Shown one piece after another: positions 1-10,600 of a stretch of 64,000 nt of DNA. The notes beneath the pieces were generated by a model. It had not been told where the DNA came from, did no database searches, and saw only the letters and a list, made by a program, of their open reading frames with translations. Within the stretch, counting starts at the first letter, position 1. Each line of letters begins with the position of its first letter. The position numbers and the translations under genes were made by a program. This DNA is from Aegilops tauschii subsp. strangulata. Lineage: Eukaryota > Streptophyta > Magnoliopsida > Poales > Poaceae. The DNA lies in the NCBI RefSeq assembly GCF_002575655.3, contig NC_053040.3:223710628-223774627 (forward strand), in the 5' to 3' direction.

Positions 1-53
1 CGAATAGGTGGTAATCCCGGTGGCACGTCTTGTGGGAAGACGTCAGCGAACTC
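1..53 (-). pseudogene. Start of gypsy pol (reverse transcriptase N-terminal region), partial
   Basis: On the minus strand the frame of the gag-protease ORF continues past its TAG stop (54-56) and reads EFADVFPQDVPPGLPPI up to the window edge. This is the well-known start of the reverse transcriptase region in plant Ty3/gypsy polyproteins. The single stop therefore separates gag-protease from pol in one frame. The rest of pol lies outside the window. Confidence 0.75.
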
Positions 54-2261
54 CTACAAAATGTTAGTGACAGCAGGGGGCAAAGAGGAAGGCACGTCCT
101 CGAAAGGAAATAATGCCTCTTTGCACACAAAAGCATAGCAAACAGATTTGCTAAAATCTAGCTCATCAATATCAGATTTGGTGGCAAGTAAACATGCACT
201 TTTCAATTTAATTTCAGAAGCAACACTAGATGGTTTATTATTAGGCTTCATTTGTTGCTCAAATTCTTTTGCCACAATCTGATTTTCACTCTTATTTTTC
301 TCCTGTTTTGCTTTATTAGCTCTATTAATATCATCTTTCAAAATGGAATCAGGAGTCATAGGAAGCAAAGTAATATTTTTATCCTTATGAACAAGAGTAT
401 ACCGATTGTTTCTACCATGGTGTACAGAATTTTTATCAAATTGCCATGGTCTACCAAGTAATAAGGAACATGCTTGCATAGGTACCACATCACAATCAAC
501 ATAATCAGCATATGTAGAGATACTAAAATGCACACGAACAGTACGTGTTACCTTAACCTTGCCGCTGTTGTTGAACCATTGGATGTAGTAAGGATGTGGA
601 TGTGGCCTTGTCATGAGAGATAGCTTCTCCACCATCTCCATGCTAGCCAAGTTGTTGCAGCTCCCTCCATCTATGATGACGCGAATAGAACGTTCCTTCA
701 CAACTCCCTTTGTATGGAACAAATTATGCCTCTGATTTTGCTCAGCTTGTGTAACCTGCACACTCAAAACACGTTGAGCAACTAAACATTCATACATGTC
801 AGCATCTTCAGCAGCCATGTATTGCGTCTCATGATCAGAATCATCTCCACCGTGTTCTTCATGTGTAATAAGAGCCAAAGTCTCCTCATCATAGTCACTA
901 GCGGACTCATACCCACCATCCTCAGTAGCAATCATCACACGCTGAGATTTGCATTCTCTCGCAAAATGTCCTCTTCCCTTACAACGACGACAAATAATAT
1001 CACTTGTGTGCCCTGTTGACGCCATGGAAGAAGAAGAGCTCTGCGCAGGCCCGGCAGGTGTGCTCTTGGCAGAGAGTGGTGGTTGTGCCTGCTTTCTTGT
1101 ACCACGGCTGGAGGTGGCACCTGATGGAGGTGATGGTGCAGTGGAAGTAGAGGATGCACGTGGTGTCCATGATGAAGGTCGACCTGCAGAAAAGTTAGTT
1201 CGCGCCAATGCCTGTCGATCCTGCACTTCACGTTCAGCTTTACAAGCAAGATGGAATAAACGAGTGATATTATTATACTCCTTATACTCTAGAATGGTCT
1301 GAATCTCTCTATTTAATCCACCCATAAAACATGCAAGCATAGCTTCATTCTCCTCAACAATACCACATCTAATCATGCCAGTTTGTAATTCCTGATAATA
1401 TTCTTCTACCGAATTTTTTCCTTGTCTTAAATGCTGCAATTTTTGAATTAATTCACGTTGATAATATGGTGGAACCCAACGAGTACGCATAGCAGTTTTC
1501 AAAGCAGCCCAAGTAACTGGAATAGGATATAATCTACAATGTTCAGACCACCAAACACATGCAAAGCTAGTGAAAGCACAAACAGCAGCAGGAACACGTC
1601 TCTCCTCAGGATATTGTAAACATGTAAATCGTTGTTCAGTTTCTAACTCCCAAGTAAGATATATATCAGGAACATATCTACCCTCAAATGGTGGAATATT
1701 CAATTTTAGTTTAGGGAGATGGTCATGATCTCGTACCTGAGGGGGAGCCCTAACATTGCCATTATTTGCATGTGGACGACCTGGTGGTTGTGGTGCTGGT
1801 GGTTGCACGTAGTTCTGATTTTGATCAACCTCATCCTCGTAATCTCCCGCATAATCATCCTCCGCATCAGCTGCAGGAGCCACAGAAGTATGAACAGCAG
1901 CACCAACAGTTTGGCCAGGCTGAAGAAGGACACGGCTCGCTCGGCGGAGGGCTGTTTCATGACGTGGGGGTAGTCGTTGTCGTTGTTGTTGTTGTTGTTG
2001 TTGTTGTTGCAGAGGTGTGGCAGGTGCGGCCGGTGGTGGAAGACGCGCAAGAGGTTCATTAAATCTATTATCGAGCTTTGTTTCGAATGTCTTCTCAAGG
2101 CCAGTGATCTTCTCCATGGCCTCTTCAAAATTGTTTAGCACATCTTGCACCTGTTCAGTCATCATTTGCTGAAACTTATCATGAAGCTCCTTGTTCGTTA
2201 AATTCTCCCAGTCAATCTCGTTGGCTTGTGATCCTGGCATGGTTAGCAGCAATAGAAACAC
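54..2261 (-). CDS. Ty3/gypsy gag-protease polyprotein
   Basis: This 735-residue ORF encodes the capsid and protease part of a Ty3/gypsy retrotransposon. The first Met is at 2261, but the Met that starts MPGSQANEIDW, at residue 8, looks the more natural start. The N-terminal third is low in complexity and has a nine-glutamine tract. The retrotransposon gag domain covers about residues 185-340 and includes the WWSEHCRLYP and KLQHLRQGKNSVEEYY segments. A CCHC zinc knuckle (CRRCKGRGHFAREC) lies near residue 425. The aspartic-protease active site reads VIIDGGSCNN near residue 527, where many families have D-S-G or D-T-G. The reading frame is open throughout and ends at a TAG directly before reverse transcriptase sequence. 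The protein would package element RNA in cytoplasmic particles. The lineage is probably chromovirus-like, but I cannot fix it. Confidence 0.9.
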   Translation of the reverse strand: MFLLLLTMPGSQANEIDWENLTNKELHDKFQQMMTEQVQDVLNNFEEAMEKITGLEKTFETKLDNRFNEPLARLPPPAAPATPLQQQQQQQQQRQRLPPRHETALRRASRVLLQPGQTVGAAVHTSVAPAADAEDDYAGDYEDEVDQNQNYVQPPAPQPPGRPHANNGNVRAPPQVRDHDHLPKLKLNIPPFEGRYVPDIYLTWELETEQRFTCLQYPEERRVPAAVCAFTSFACVWWSEHCRLYPIPVTWAALKTAMRTRWVPPYYQRELIQKLQHLRQGKNSVEEYYQELQTGMIRCGIVEENEAMLACFMGGLNREIQTILEYKEYNNITRLFHLACKAEREVQDRQALARTNFSAGRPSSWTPRASSTSTAPSPPSGATSSRGTRKQAQPPLSAKSTPAGPAQSSSSSMASTGHTSDIICRRCKGRGHFARECKSQRVMIATEDGGYESASDYDEETLALITHEEHGGDDSDHETQYMAAEDADMYECLVAQRVLSVQVTQAEQNQRHNLFHTKGVVKERSIRVIIDGGSCNNLASMEMVEKLSLMTRPHPHPYYIQWFNNSGKVKVTRTVRVHFSISTYADYVDCDVVPMQACSLLLGRPWQFDKNSVHHGRNNRYTLVHKDKNITLLPMTPDSILKDDINRANKAKQEKNKSENQIVAKEFEQQMKPNNKPSSVASEIKLKSACLLATKSDIDELDFSKSVCYAFVCKEALFPFEDVPSSLPPAVTNIL
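1983..2009 (-). repeat. CAA trinucleotide tract inside gag
   Basis: Nine tandem CAA codons (GTT on the plus strand) encode a polyglutamine run in the disordered N-terminal part of the gypsy gag. Such tracts are prone to length change. Confidence 0.9.
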
Positions 2262-3399
2262 ACAAGAATATGATCCTACAGACTACTAACAAGTGGTGGT
2301 GGTGGTGGGTGTCACAAATCCGTCAAGCAAATATCAAATTCTTACCAGTTCTTACCAAACAGCAGGTGGTGACCAGCAACCGTTGTAGTCAAAAACTCTC
2401 AGAGCTTGGATAGAGCGATTACCAGGGAGAGTCAAACGCACGACGTAGATGTATGTGGATCTGGGAAGGCTTATAATATGGTAGCAAAAAGGGTCAGCAA
2501 TAATCAATTCAGAGATGCAAAGTTGAATAAACGCTCAACGACGGTACTATGCTGGTCCTAGGCTAGACCGTACTAGAGACGCGAGCCTAGAACACTAACA
2601 AAATCATGGCGCTGCACGTAAACAAGGGAGGAGCACACTCTGAATTTTTTTCTTTTTTCACTTTGTTTTGCACTTTTTTCCTTTTTTTGCTCCGCAACAA
2701 TTTTTTTCGAAAAAGTCTACAAATGTCCTAAAAACTGCCTAGCCAGAATTTTCCAGACTTAGTTTTTTTTAACTGGAACTATTTTTTTCTGCGGATGGCT
2801 CGGAAGTTGGGGAGTTCTACTCTGTCACGACTCGGAGTATCGCGTGATCTGGAAACCGAAAACAAAGCAACAATTACTGGACTCGGACTGGTGGCGGAGA
2901 TGAATCTGGTGGAATCTCGGACTGGTGGCGGAGATGAATCTGGTGGAACTCAGACTGGTGGCGGATATATGTTGCAGGTGGACTCGGATTGGCATGATGG
3001 CGACTGATATTTGGTGGCGTATATGGACTCGGATTGGCGGTGAATATGTGGTGGTGGTATATGGCAGCGGCGATGAAGTTGGTGCGGTGGTGGTTATTGG
3101 CCGCAGCGATGATGATGATGATGATGATGCGGTGGTGATATATGGCAGCGGCGACGTGACAACCTGTGAACAGAACTCGAAACTCTAAAGGACTAGATGC
3201 TAAGAACAGCAACTTGACAGACGATGCAACCGCAAATTCAACAAAGCAAAAACAGAAAAGATTATGCAAAGGCTCAGATTGGTTCGGATAGGATGAACTA
3301 ACCCTAATTTTTTTGGCTTTTTCGTGGACTATAGGTATGAAGAACAGACTCGATCTAAACTACGAAAAACTATAAAATCTCACTGAGCAACCTGGAAAT
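2262..3399 (-). mobile_element. Untranslated leader of the left gypsy element
   Basis: This 1.1-kb stretch lies between the primer-binding site and gag. It has no convincing coding sequence. It contains plus-strand T-rich runs (about 2640-2800), which are A-rich in the sense RNA, then GGT/GAT-rich minisatellite-like DNA. Short segments near 2340-2440 and 2560-2600 match the corresponding leader of the right-hand gypsy element at 62060-62300, so both belong to one family. Confidence 0.75.
2884..2968. repeat. 34-bp minisatellite, two and a half copies
   Basis: Two near-identical 34-bp units begin at 2884 and 2918 with CGGACTGGTGGCGGAGATGA. A third, partial copy follows at 2952. They lie in the retrotransposon leader. 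Confidence 0.85.
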
Positions 3400-3409
3400 C
3401 TGATACCAC
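3400..3409 (-). other. Primer-binding site, initiator-Met tRNA type
   Basis: The minus strand reads TGGTATCAGA two bases inside the LTR end. This is the usual complement of the 3' end of initiator methionine tRNA that primes minus-strand DNA synthesis. It sets the element orientation as minus and the LTR boundary at 3411. Confidence 0.85.
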
Positions 3410-3410
3410 T

Positions 3411-3990
3411 TGATAGAGGCAAAGGTGTCCCGTCTTTCGATGAGATGGTGGCTATCGTTTTGGAGGAAGTCGACTTTGATGATCCGACTATAAACATGCG
3501 AGGACGTCGCGCCTTAGCAATCGCTAAACCAACTCCGAGAGGTTATTGACCACGCCGGAGCACGATCAACCTGACCACGAAGGTCTGTTTCCTGCAGGCA
3601 AACGAAGAACAAGCAAGAAACTAAGATTGCAATTCTGGATATTGCGAATATAAGAGGAAAGCTTTATTGATCAAAGGTGGGGTTCTGTGATGCCTTTGTC
3701 TGGTCGTTGAACACAAAAGAAGTACGCGAAGTTGCAGCTATGGCGAACTTTAATCTAAACAAAACCCAAAGTCTAAACAGTGCCCTAAGGGCTGTATATA
3801 TGGAGGAAGAGGAGGGGAATTTCGTGGCCCCTGGGGGAGGGGTCCGAAACCAACCCTATCTCTTGTTTCCCCACACATACGGACTCTAAAAAAGCCTATA
3901 CTCAAGTATTTCGAAATTACATGGACCTGGCCCAATAATAAGGTGATGCAACACCTATAATAGCCTCTGGACGAAATTTATGAAGTGGCA
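3411..3990 (-). repeat. Gypsy LTR shared by two element copies (about 580 bp)
   Basis: The plus strand starts TGATAGAGG and ends AGTGGCA, giving TG...CA ends. It is homologous to the LTR at 59681-60230. A TATATA stretch at 3795-3800 is a candidate core promoter on the minus strand. One side joins the primer-binding site and leader of the left element. The other side joins the 3' tail of an internal region (3991-4336), so this single LTR serves as a 5' LTR and as a 3' LTR. The outer end is set by comparison with the second copy and may be off by some tens of bases. Confidence 0.8.
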
Positions 3991-4336
3991 TCTTGTATAT
4001 TTCGTCCAGGGCTTCATGCACTCATTATGGTGGCTTCAAAGTCCTGAAATCATCACTTGTAACTCCGTTCTTGTTCCCCTTGTGCATGCCATCATCTCCA
4101 TGCTTGGTCTTGCTCCAGTGTTCATCCCTCTTATCCATGCCAGGCCCTTCATTTGTAAGCAAAACAAATGTATCCAATTTAGGAAGCATCATATTCTCAT
4201 GAACATTAGAATCATTACCAAGAAACGAAAGTACCTGATAATTTAATTGGCGTGCGCGAGCTCTAGTAATTGGTCCAGTATATGTAGTAGTAGGGGCTGT
4301 GGGTGTAACAATGGTATTGATGTCCTCATCAAGGGC
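3991..4336 (-). mobile_element. 3' tail fragment of a second gypsy copy
   Basis: This segment matches 60231-60560, the tail of the ORF next to the 3' LTR of the right-hand gypsy element. Shared landmarks include the stretch around GAAACGAAAGTACCTGATAAT. It is the end of an internal domain whose remainder is missing. At about 4336 it joins abruptly to an unrelated gypsy family. Confidence 0.75.
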
Positions 4337-6625
4337 CGGGCATCTTCAAAGTGTTATACGTGTAGTGGGACGCTGCCATGTACTTGGCCAAATCTGGATG
4401 GCCAAGGATCCTGTTAAATGGCAGGCGAATCTCAACAACATCGAATACAATCTTCTAAGTCCGAAAGTTTATTTTCCCGCCAAACATCACCGGCAAGGTA
4501 ATATTTCCCTTAGGCTGGCTCCTCCCTTGGTTGATTCCCTGGAAAGTGTCAGTCTTCTGCAGGTCCTCATCAGGAATTTGGAGCTTCTTTAGCACGTCAG
4601 GGGGAATCAAATTCAACCCTGCACCGTTGTCAACCAACATCTTGGTGACCTTAAGGTTGCGGATTGTTGGTGAAACCAACAACGGAAAATATCCAACCGA
4701 AGTAGTGCGATCAGGATGATCCTCAATGTCAAAGATGATGGGCGTGCGGGACCACTTAAGTGGTTCTCGTGCGCTTGCTACTGGCTTTGCCGCATTAACC
4801 TCACGCACCCATTGCTTGAGTTGGCCGTGAGAGTAGTGCAAAGATGTGCCCCCGTCAATGCACATTGCCTCAGTAGCTTTTTGAATCTCCTGCTCACTGG
4901 TCTCGTCATCCTATTCTTCACTGTCATCTTCATTTTCCTTCTTCTCACAACCCCTGGCGGGCTTTTCTTTCTACTGATCAGGCTTGCCGCAGTGTCCATC
5001 GCGGCCACCTCAGCCTTTCTCGCCGGCACCGTTCTGACCTCTCTCCTTGTCGCGCCTTTCATACTCAGCTTTCTACTTTTCCACCAATTGTTCAACTTGC
5101 TTGCAATCTTGGAGATCATGACCCTTGGTCCTATGGGTTTTGTGATATGGCCCGTCGAACTTGCCTATTTTCTCAGCAGCTGCTGCCGCCTCACAATCAG
5201 CGCAAGTAGCAGTCTCCCTGCCGGGCGTCTCAGTCTTCGCTTTCTTGCCGACGCTAAGGTCCCCAGAGCTCTCGACGGCCATCACTACTTTCTCCTTACG
5301 CTTCTTGTTGTGCTTTCTATTCCTCTTCCTGGGGGTGGCAGCGTCATCGTCATCTTATGAATAGACTTCGACACCAACCTCTTCCCCTGGAAGTCTTCTC
5401 CCTTCTTCAGCACGAGCGCATTTGTGCGCCAACGTGTATAGTTTGCTGACGGTTTTGGGCAACCGAACATTCATCTTGGCCCGCATCCTGCGGTTGCGCA
5501 CATTCGTGTGGAATGCGGCAATCACAGCTGTCGGGTGTATCTTTGGAATGTTGCGGTGTACTCACCTGAACCTCTGCAAATACTTGTGCAGACTTTCCCC
5601 TTCTTTTTGTAGAAGGGTTTGCAGGTCACTAGGTTGCCCTGGTTCTTGATGGCCACATGTGAAGGTGCCAACGAACTTGTTGCACAAGTCTGCCCAGGAG
5701 AAAATGGAATCCTCTAGCAAGTGCATCAGCCAATACCTCACGTAGGCTTGAGAGCCAACGGGAAGTAACTGGCAAGCACTTTTTTGTCTCTTCCCCTCGC
5801 TGCTTGGACAACAATCATATAGATGCCCAAAAATTCTGCCGGGTTCAGCTTTCCATCAAACTTCTCCGGCAGGTCAGGCTTGAAGGTGCGAGATGATGGC
5901 CAATGGACTTGCCGCAGCTCGTAGGTGAAGGTTTGGCATCCTACCTCGTAAGGAAGGTACCAGCCAGCACTGGGCGCGGGTTCGTCGACATCGGGTCCAT
6001 TACACCTGTCTGATTGACAACGCATCTCGTGACGCCACTCATGGTGACGCGGGCGTCTTCCTTCCTCCCGTCCCTCAATGTTTGGCGCTGATCTAGCTGG
6101 AGTCGTGGGTCAGATGATGCCATCGATGCCTCATCAGGATCATCGGCGTCTTAGGTTTGCTGAGCTCACCGTGGTTGCCCTTGAGTGGGCTGCCGAGGAG
6201 GGACTACATCGTAGGTGTAGTCCTCTCAACTTGGCTGCTAGCAAGGGCTGCCAATGTCGTTTGCGGGTGACGTGAGGGTTCCGCGCGCTGCGACTTGTTG
6301 GCTTCAGCAAATCCAATAAGGCTTTGAGTGGTAGCTCACCAGAAGAATGGGGGAGCATGGCTGTGCTAGCGGCCCTAGTTTTTGTTCCAGTCGCGGTGGG
6401 AGCGGTGGCCGCATCGTTGGCATTGGCAGCGCCACCCACAGTACTCGCTCCACCCACCGCCGCGGTGGTGCTCATGGCGCCTGTGACAGCGGGCTGTGGA
6501 GCTTTCGAAGTGGATGGCTGCACCGCCGCGCCGCTCCTCTTCTTGGGTTCCATCGATGGAGTGGTTGATGATGAAGATTGACGCGCTGGCCGCCAAAGAT
6601 GTCGGCGTGGAAGCGCAGTCACCTA
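4337..6625 (-). pseudogene. Decayed gypsy gag-protease of a different family
   Basis: A minus-strand gag-protease gene is visible in pieces across several frames. From its N-terminal side come a low-complexity Ala/Thr-rich region (about 6622-6140), a gag domain with EKFDGKLNPAEFLGIY (6025-5738), a linker (5470-5285), a Cys/His region with DGPYHKTHRTKGHDLQDC (5285-5073) and an aspartic-protease domain (4865-4455) whose active site reads MLVDNGAGLNLI. After one stop, protease-to-pol linker sequence such as ASHYTYNTLKMPGP follows to the junction at 4336. Several frameshifts and stops break it. No pol remains. It differs in sequence from the gag at 54-2261. Confidence 0.8.
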
Positions 6626-6689
6626 TGGGGCAGGGGTGCCCCTTTATGGTTCGGCAAGGGGACGGTCGCATTGCACAAAGAGCAGAAAC

Positions 6690-7035
6690 GGCAGGGGCAG
6701 CGCAGTGATGGACAACTCTCTTTTACCCAGGTTCGGGCCGCTTTGCAGCATAAAACCCTACTCCTGTTATGGTGGATTAATCTGGAGGAACACGAAGGCA
6801 CGACGTGCTCTAGCCCGACAAGGGTGCCTCGGGGGGAGCAGCGTGTACATACAAGTGTTGGGGGATCTAAAATTCCAACCCTTTGCTAGGTTGCCTCGGG
6901 CCTCCTTTTATAGCTTAAGGGGCGACCACAGTGGCAAAACAGTTATTTTGGTGTGATTAGATAGCTAACAGTGCTATCATACCTAACTCTGGCAGTTAGG
7001 ACAAAGTCCATTAAATGCACTGCCAGCGTATTGAA
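6690..7035 (-). repeat. Partial 5' LTR of the decayed gypsy element
   Basis: Upstream of the decayed gag the minus strand has a strong TATA box (CTATAAAAGG, plus 6904-6913) followed by GAGGCCCGAGGCAACC, an LTR-promoter-like arrangement. I cannot locate the exact LTR ends or a primer-binding site, and the outer part seems lost at about 7035. Confidence 0.45.
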
Positions 7036-7658
7036 CCTCATACTTCCTTGCAATCAAATTTTTCCTGAAGTGATCCTCCATGTTTTGAATCCATAGCTCT
7101 GCCTCCAACTGAATCATCGGTCCAGAGAATACCAGTCCATCTTCCTTCCTCATCTATTGGGTCCAAGGGCTTTGGGGTGAGATAAGAGAGATAGAGATAG
7201 ACACACACAACACAAACAATAATTTTGAAAATGGATTTTATTTGTGGCTGTCGAGAAACATCACACAACTGACAGCTCACAAATCGTCGCATCTAACGTA
7301 AGTATATAACAGGGATTTGGTCTTCTAAAGGTCAAATAATTCTTCAGATTCTCCAAATTCTTCAAGTCTTCGCAGTCTTCAACTGTTATAGCTTCTTTCT
7401 TCAAAATGTATTGTAAAATCTTCTTTACTCTGAAGAGGTCATCGGTTGTCCGATATCTTATCCTTCTTGGAGCGACTTCAATTGATCCTCCGTGTGGTCA
7501 AAAGGGAAAGGGTATATTCTAACTATTTGAGGTAAGAGAGATATTTGATAAAATCATGAAAATATTAGAAGTGAGGGTATTTTTGAAAATAAAGTTTTAG
7601 AGATTTCCTATCCTAGGGGCTTTCCAATTTCTAGGGTCACGTCCTACAGTCAACATGT
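7036..7658 (-). mobile_element. Leader region of a long-LTR element
   Basis: This is AT-rich sequence between the primer-binding site at 7659 and the older gypsy remnant. I see no coding sequence in it. Its position makes it the start of the internal domain of the element whose 5' LTR is 7675-11335. The remaining internal domain and the 3' LTR are absent. Confidence 0.5.
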
Positions 7659-7670
7659 GCTCTGATACCA
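7659..7670 (-). other. Primer-binding site, initiator-Met tRNA type
   Basis: The minus strand reads TGGTATCAGAGC, four bases inside the LTR end at 7675. This orients the LTR 7675-11335 as the 5' LTR of a minus-strand element. Confidence 0.85.
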
Positions 7671-7674
7671 TATC

Positions 7675-10600
7675 TGTAGCGACCCGACCTCACACGGTCA
7701 AGTCTTTGTGTTTCTGTGCCATCCCTGGATCAGTATGCTGGCACACACAGTACATCAATGTATATATCAAAGTGCAATCACATGTATAAATAATGTAAAA
7801 CTGATATATACCTCATAAGTCACAACGGAAACAAATAGTCGGGTGTGGAGTCCCATCAACGCCATCGGCAGGTTGAGTGTAGACCGTAACCCTGTACCGC
7901 ACTCTTACTCGTCGGAAGAAAAAATATATCTGCAACATGATACGTTGCAGCCGTGTAGGTCAGTACATTGAATGTACAGGCAAGATCACAACATGAGAAA
8001 ACAGATGATAAAACTATACTATATGCAATATGGCTTTGTGGCTCTATGTCTGAGTTTTATTTTGCATAAAAGCTGGTTTTATTTTCCTACACCAAAGAAA
8101 TATCAGGAGTCTATACTACGGAGTTTCCTATCATGACATGGTTCCGCCAACCGATGTCTCATAGCCCAAATCATCATAAGTTGCCCACAATTAAGTTATC
8201 AGTCCGGTGTTGAGAGTTCCGAGATAGATCCAAGTCCAGAGGCTCAAATTGTCCGTAACCGGGGACACGGCTAATCGATTAGGTTTTAACCCTCTGCAGA
8301 GGTTTGTACACTTTACCCGCAAGATTCGATCCCTCTTTTTACGTTCTCGCACTTCAGGGTGTTTGAGAACAAGACGACCGAAACATGGTCTTCCAAAGAG
8401 TTCCCCTGACCACTGTCCGGTGCTCATCCAATCCTACCGTCGTTCTACATCTGCTAGCACCGTCCCAGCCAGAGTCACAACTAAGGTCAACCAAGCCAGA
8501 GCCCATAGTGACTTGCGGTTGCACAGGTAAGCTTCCGGGCATGAAGTATTCTTCCGTCTCTTTGAGTCTGGGTGAAGCTTTCCGCAAGATGTCATGGCGC
8601 TTCTCCATGCATCCCGGCCATCCACTGGTTTCTCCAGGGTGCCCGTCAACCGTCCTTCACCCAGTAGTGTGTATTGAATTCTTGTCTCGAGTCTTGAAGT
8701 CTTGAGGCCTTGAAGATGCAGTCCTCGCATATGCCATCATGGAGTTGTCGTCATTGACGTAGAGTCCTCCTTCTTCACACCACTCTCGTGCACTCATACC
8801 AAACCCCGTCTACTATAGCATAGCATTAAAATAAATAACGTCCCGGGCTTGGTAACAGGGTGATGGGTTCCTACCTCATGCATACTACTCAACTACAAGA
8901 ATTCAATATCACTACTGGAGGGATTGTTGCAAAGATGACACGAAATGCAATAAAACGTAGGTATGAAAAACATGGTCAAAGTGAACTTGCCTGGTATTAC
9001 TTGATGAAGATAATAAAACTCTCAGAATAATGACTTGGTAGAACTATTCGTCACTCCGTTGAAAATCTATATAGTCAAACATAGCATTCATATAAGCAAA
9101 CATACTCGCAAGCAATTCTAACACTCATAGTAAAACCCACAAATAAAATGCAAATCAACAAGGGACACCAAATAAAAACAAAGGAAAACTACACCACGAA
9201 ACTACTAAAGAAAACTCTAAGACATAACACAAATTAGTTGTCCTACGTAAAACTTAACAACAAATAAAACACTAAACTAATAAGTTAACAGAAAATAAAA
9301 AACAAAACAACTAAGTTAACAGAAAGTATTTTTCATAAAATTTTATTTGTAAAAGGAAACAAATAAAAAGCTTTTATGAAACACTAACTATGACCTAAAC
9401 AAGTTTTCCTACAAAACTAAGTAAAATAAATTTTTAAAACAAAAACAAAATTTTCTTTTGTTGACTAACAGAAACTAAACTAAATTTTTCAAGAGTGACA
9501 AAAAAGAAATAATTTAAAACTAATAAAAGCAATAAAGAAAAGACTTAAAACAAAACTATAACTAAAACAGTACTGTTTTGCTAAAAACTTAATTTAAAAT
9601 AAACTAAAAATAAATCACTATAAGCTACTGGATAGACAAAACTATAACAAAACAGTAGCAAAAAGAATCAATCAAAAATATTTTGTAAAACTCAAAATAT
9701 GACCAAATTAGTGATTTGAACAAATTTCATCAAACTCAAGTTTAAACTACTCAAATCTGAAAACTAAGTACGCAAACAGAAACTTCAACAAATTTTTGAC
9801 ACAATGCAAAAGGAATCACTCAATTTGGATCTAAAACATAAAATATATAAGCAATCTAAAATTGAAACTATTTCTGTTTTTTAAAACAGAAACAAAAATA
9901 AATGAGAAAAAACAACAAACGGGCAGGTGCTACGCATTGGGCTCCTACCGGGCCTAAGCAGTGGGCGATCTGAACTAAATGACGCTCGACCGATCTTTAA
10001 CAGACTAGTGCGCGTGCACAGAAAAGAAAAACCGGCTAAACCGATTAGATATAAACCGTAAATAAACCGAAGCTAAACCGATCTAGTAAAAATAACCTAA
10101 CCGTCCAGATTAGATCTAATCTAGGGCGTTTATTAGATCGGACGGTGGAGGGGAGTGGAGTGCTCACCGCGGTGGAGGTGAACTCCGGCGAGGTCGCCGG
10201 CAGCGGTGGCGGCTCCTCCCGTGGGTCTCCGGCTTCAGGTAGGGCTCTGTTCGACATGGGCGACGGTGACGAGCATGAAGGTGGCCTCGGCGTGGATCGA
10301 GGACGGCGGTCTCGAGTGGGGCGAGCTCGACGGCGGCGGTGATGTCCGGTGGTGAAGGGGGCGACGGCTCCAGGGATCCTTGGCGACGGCGGAGTGGCTC
10401 AGGGAATGCGGAGGAACGAGGGGAGTCTGGGGTTTGCTCGGGGGCGTCGGGGAGGTGTGTGGTGCTCGGGTGGGTGGCAACGGCGGCGGTGGCCGAGGTG
10501 AGCTCCGACGAGCAATGGTGGCGGTGGTAGGAGGTTTGGGGAATCGGGAAAGGGCGGAACGGGTTGAGGGGAGGGGTATAAATAGGGGGAGGTCGACTTT

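Noticed and set aside
4716..5360. 214-residue hydrophobic plus-strand frame
   Set aside because: It is the antisense shadow of the decayed gag-protease on the minus strand.
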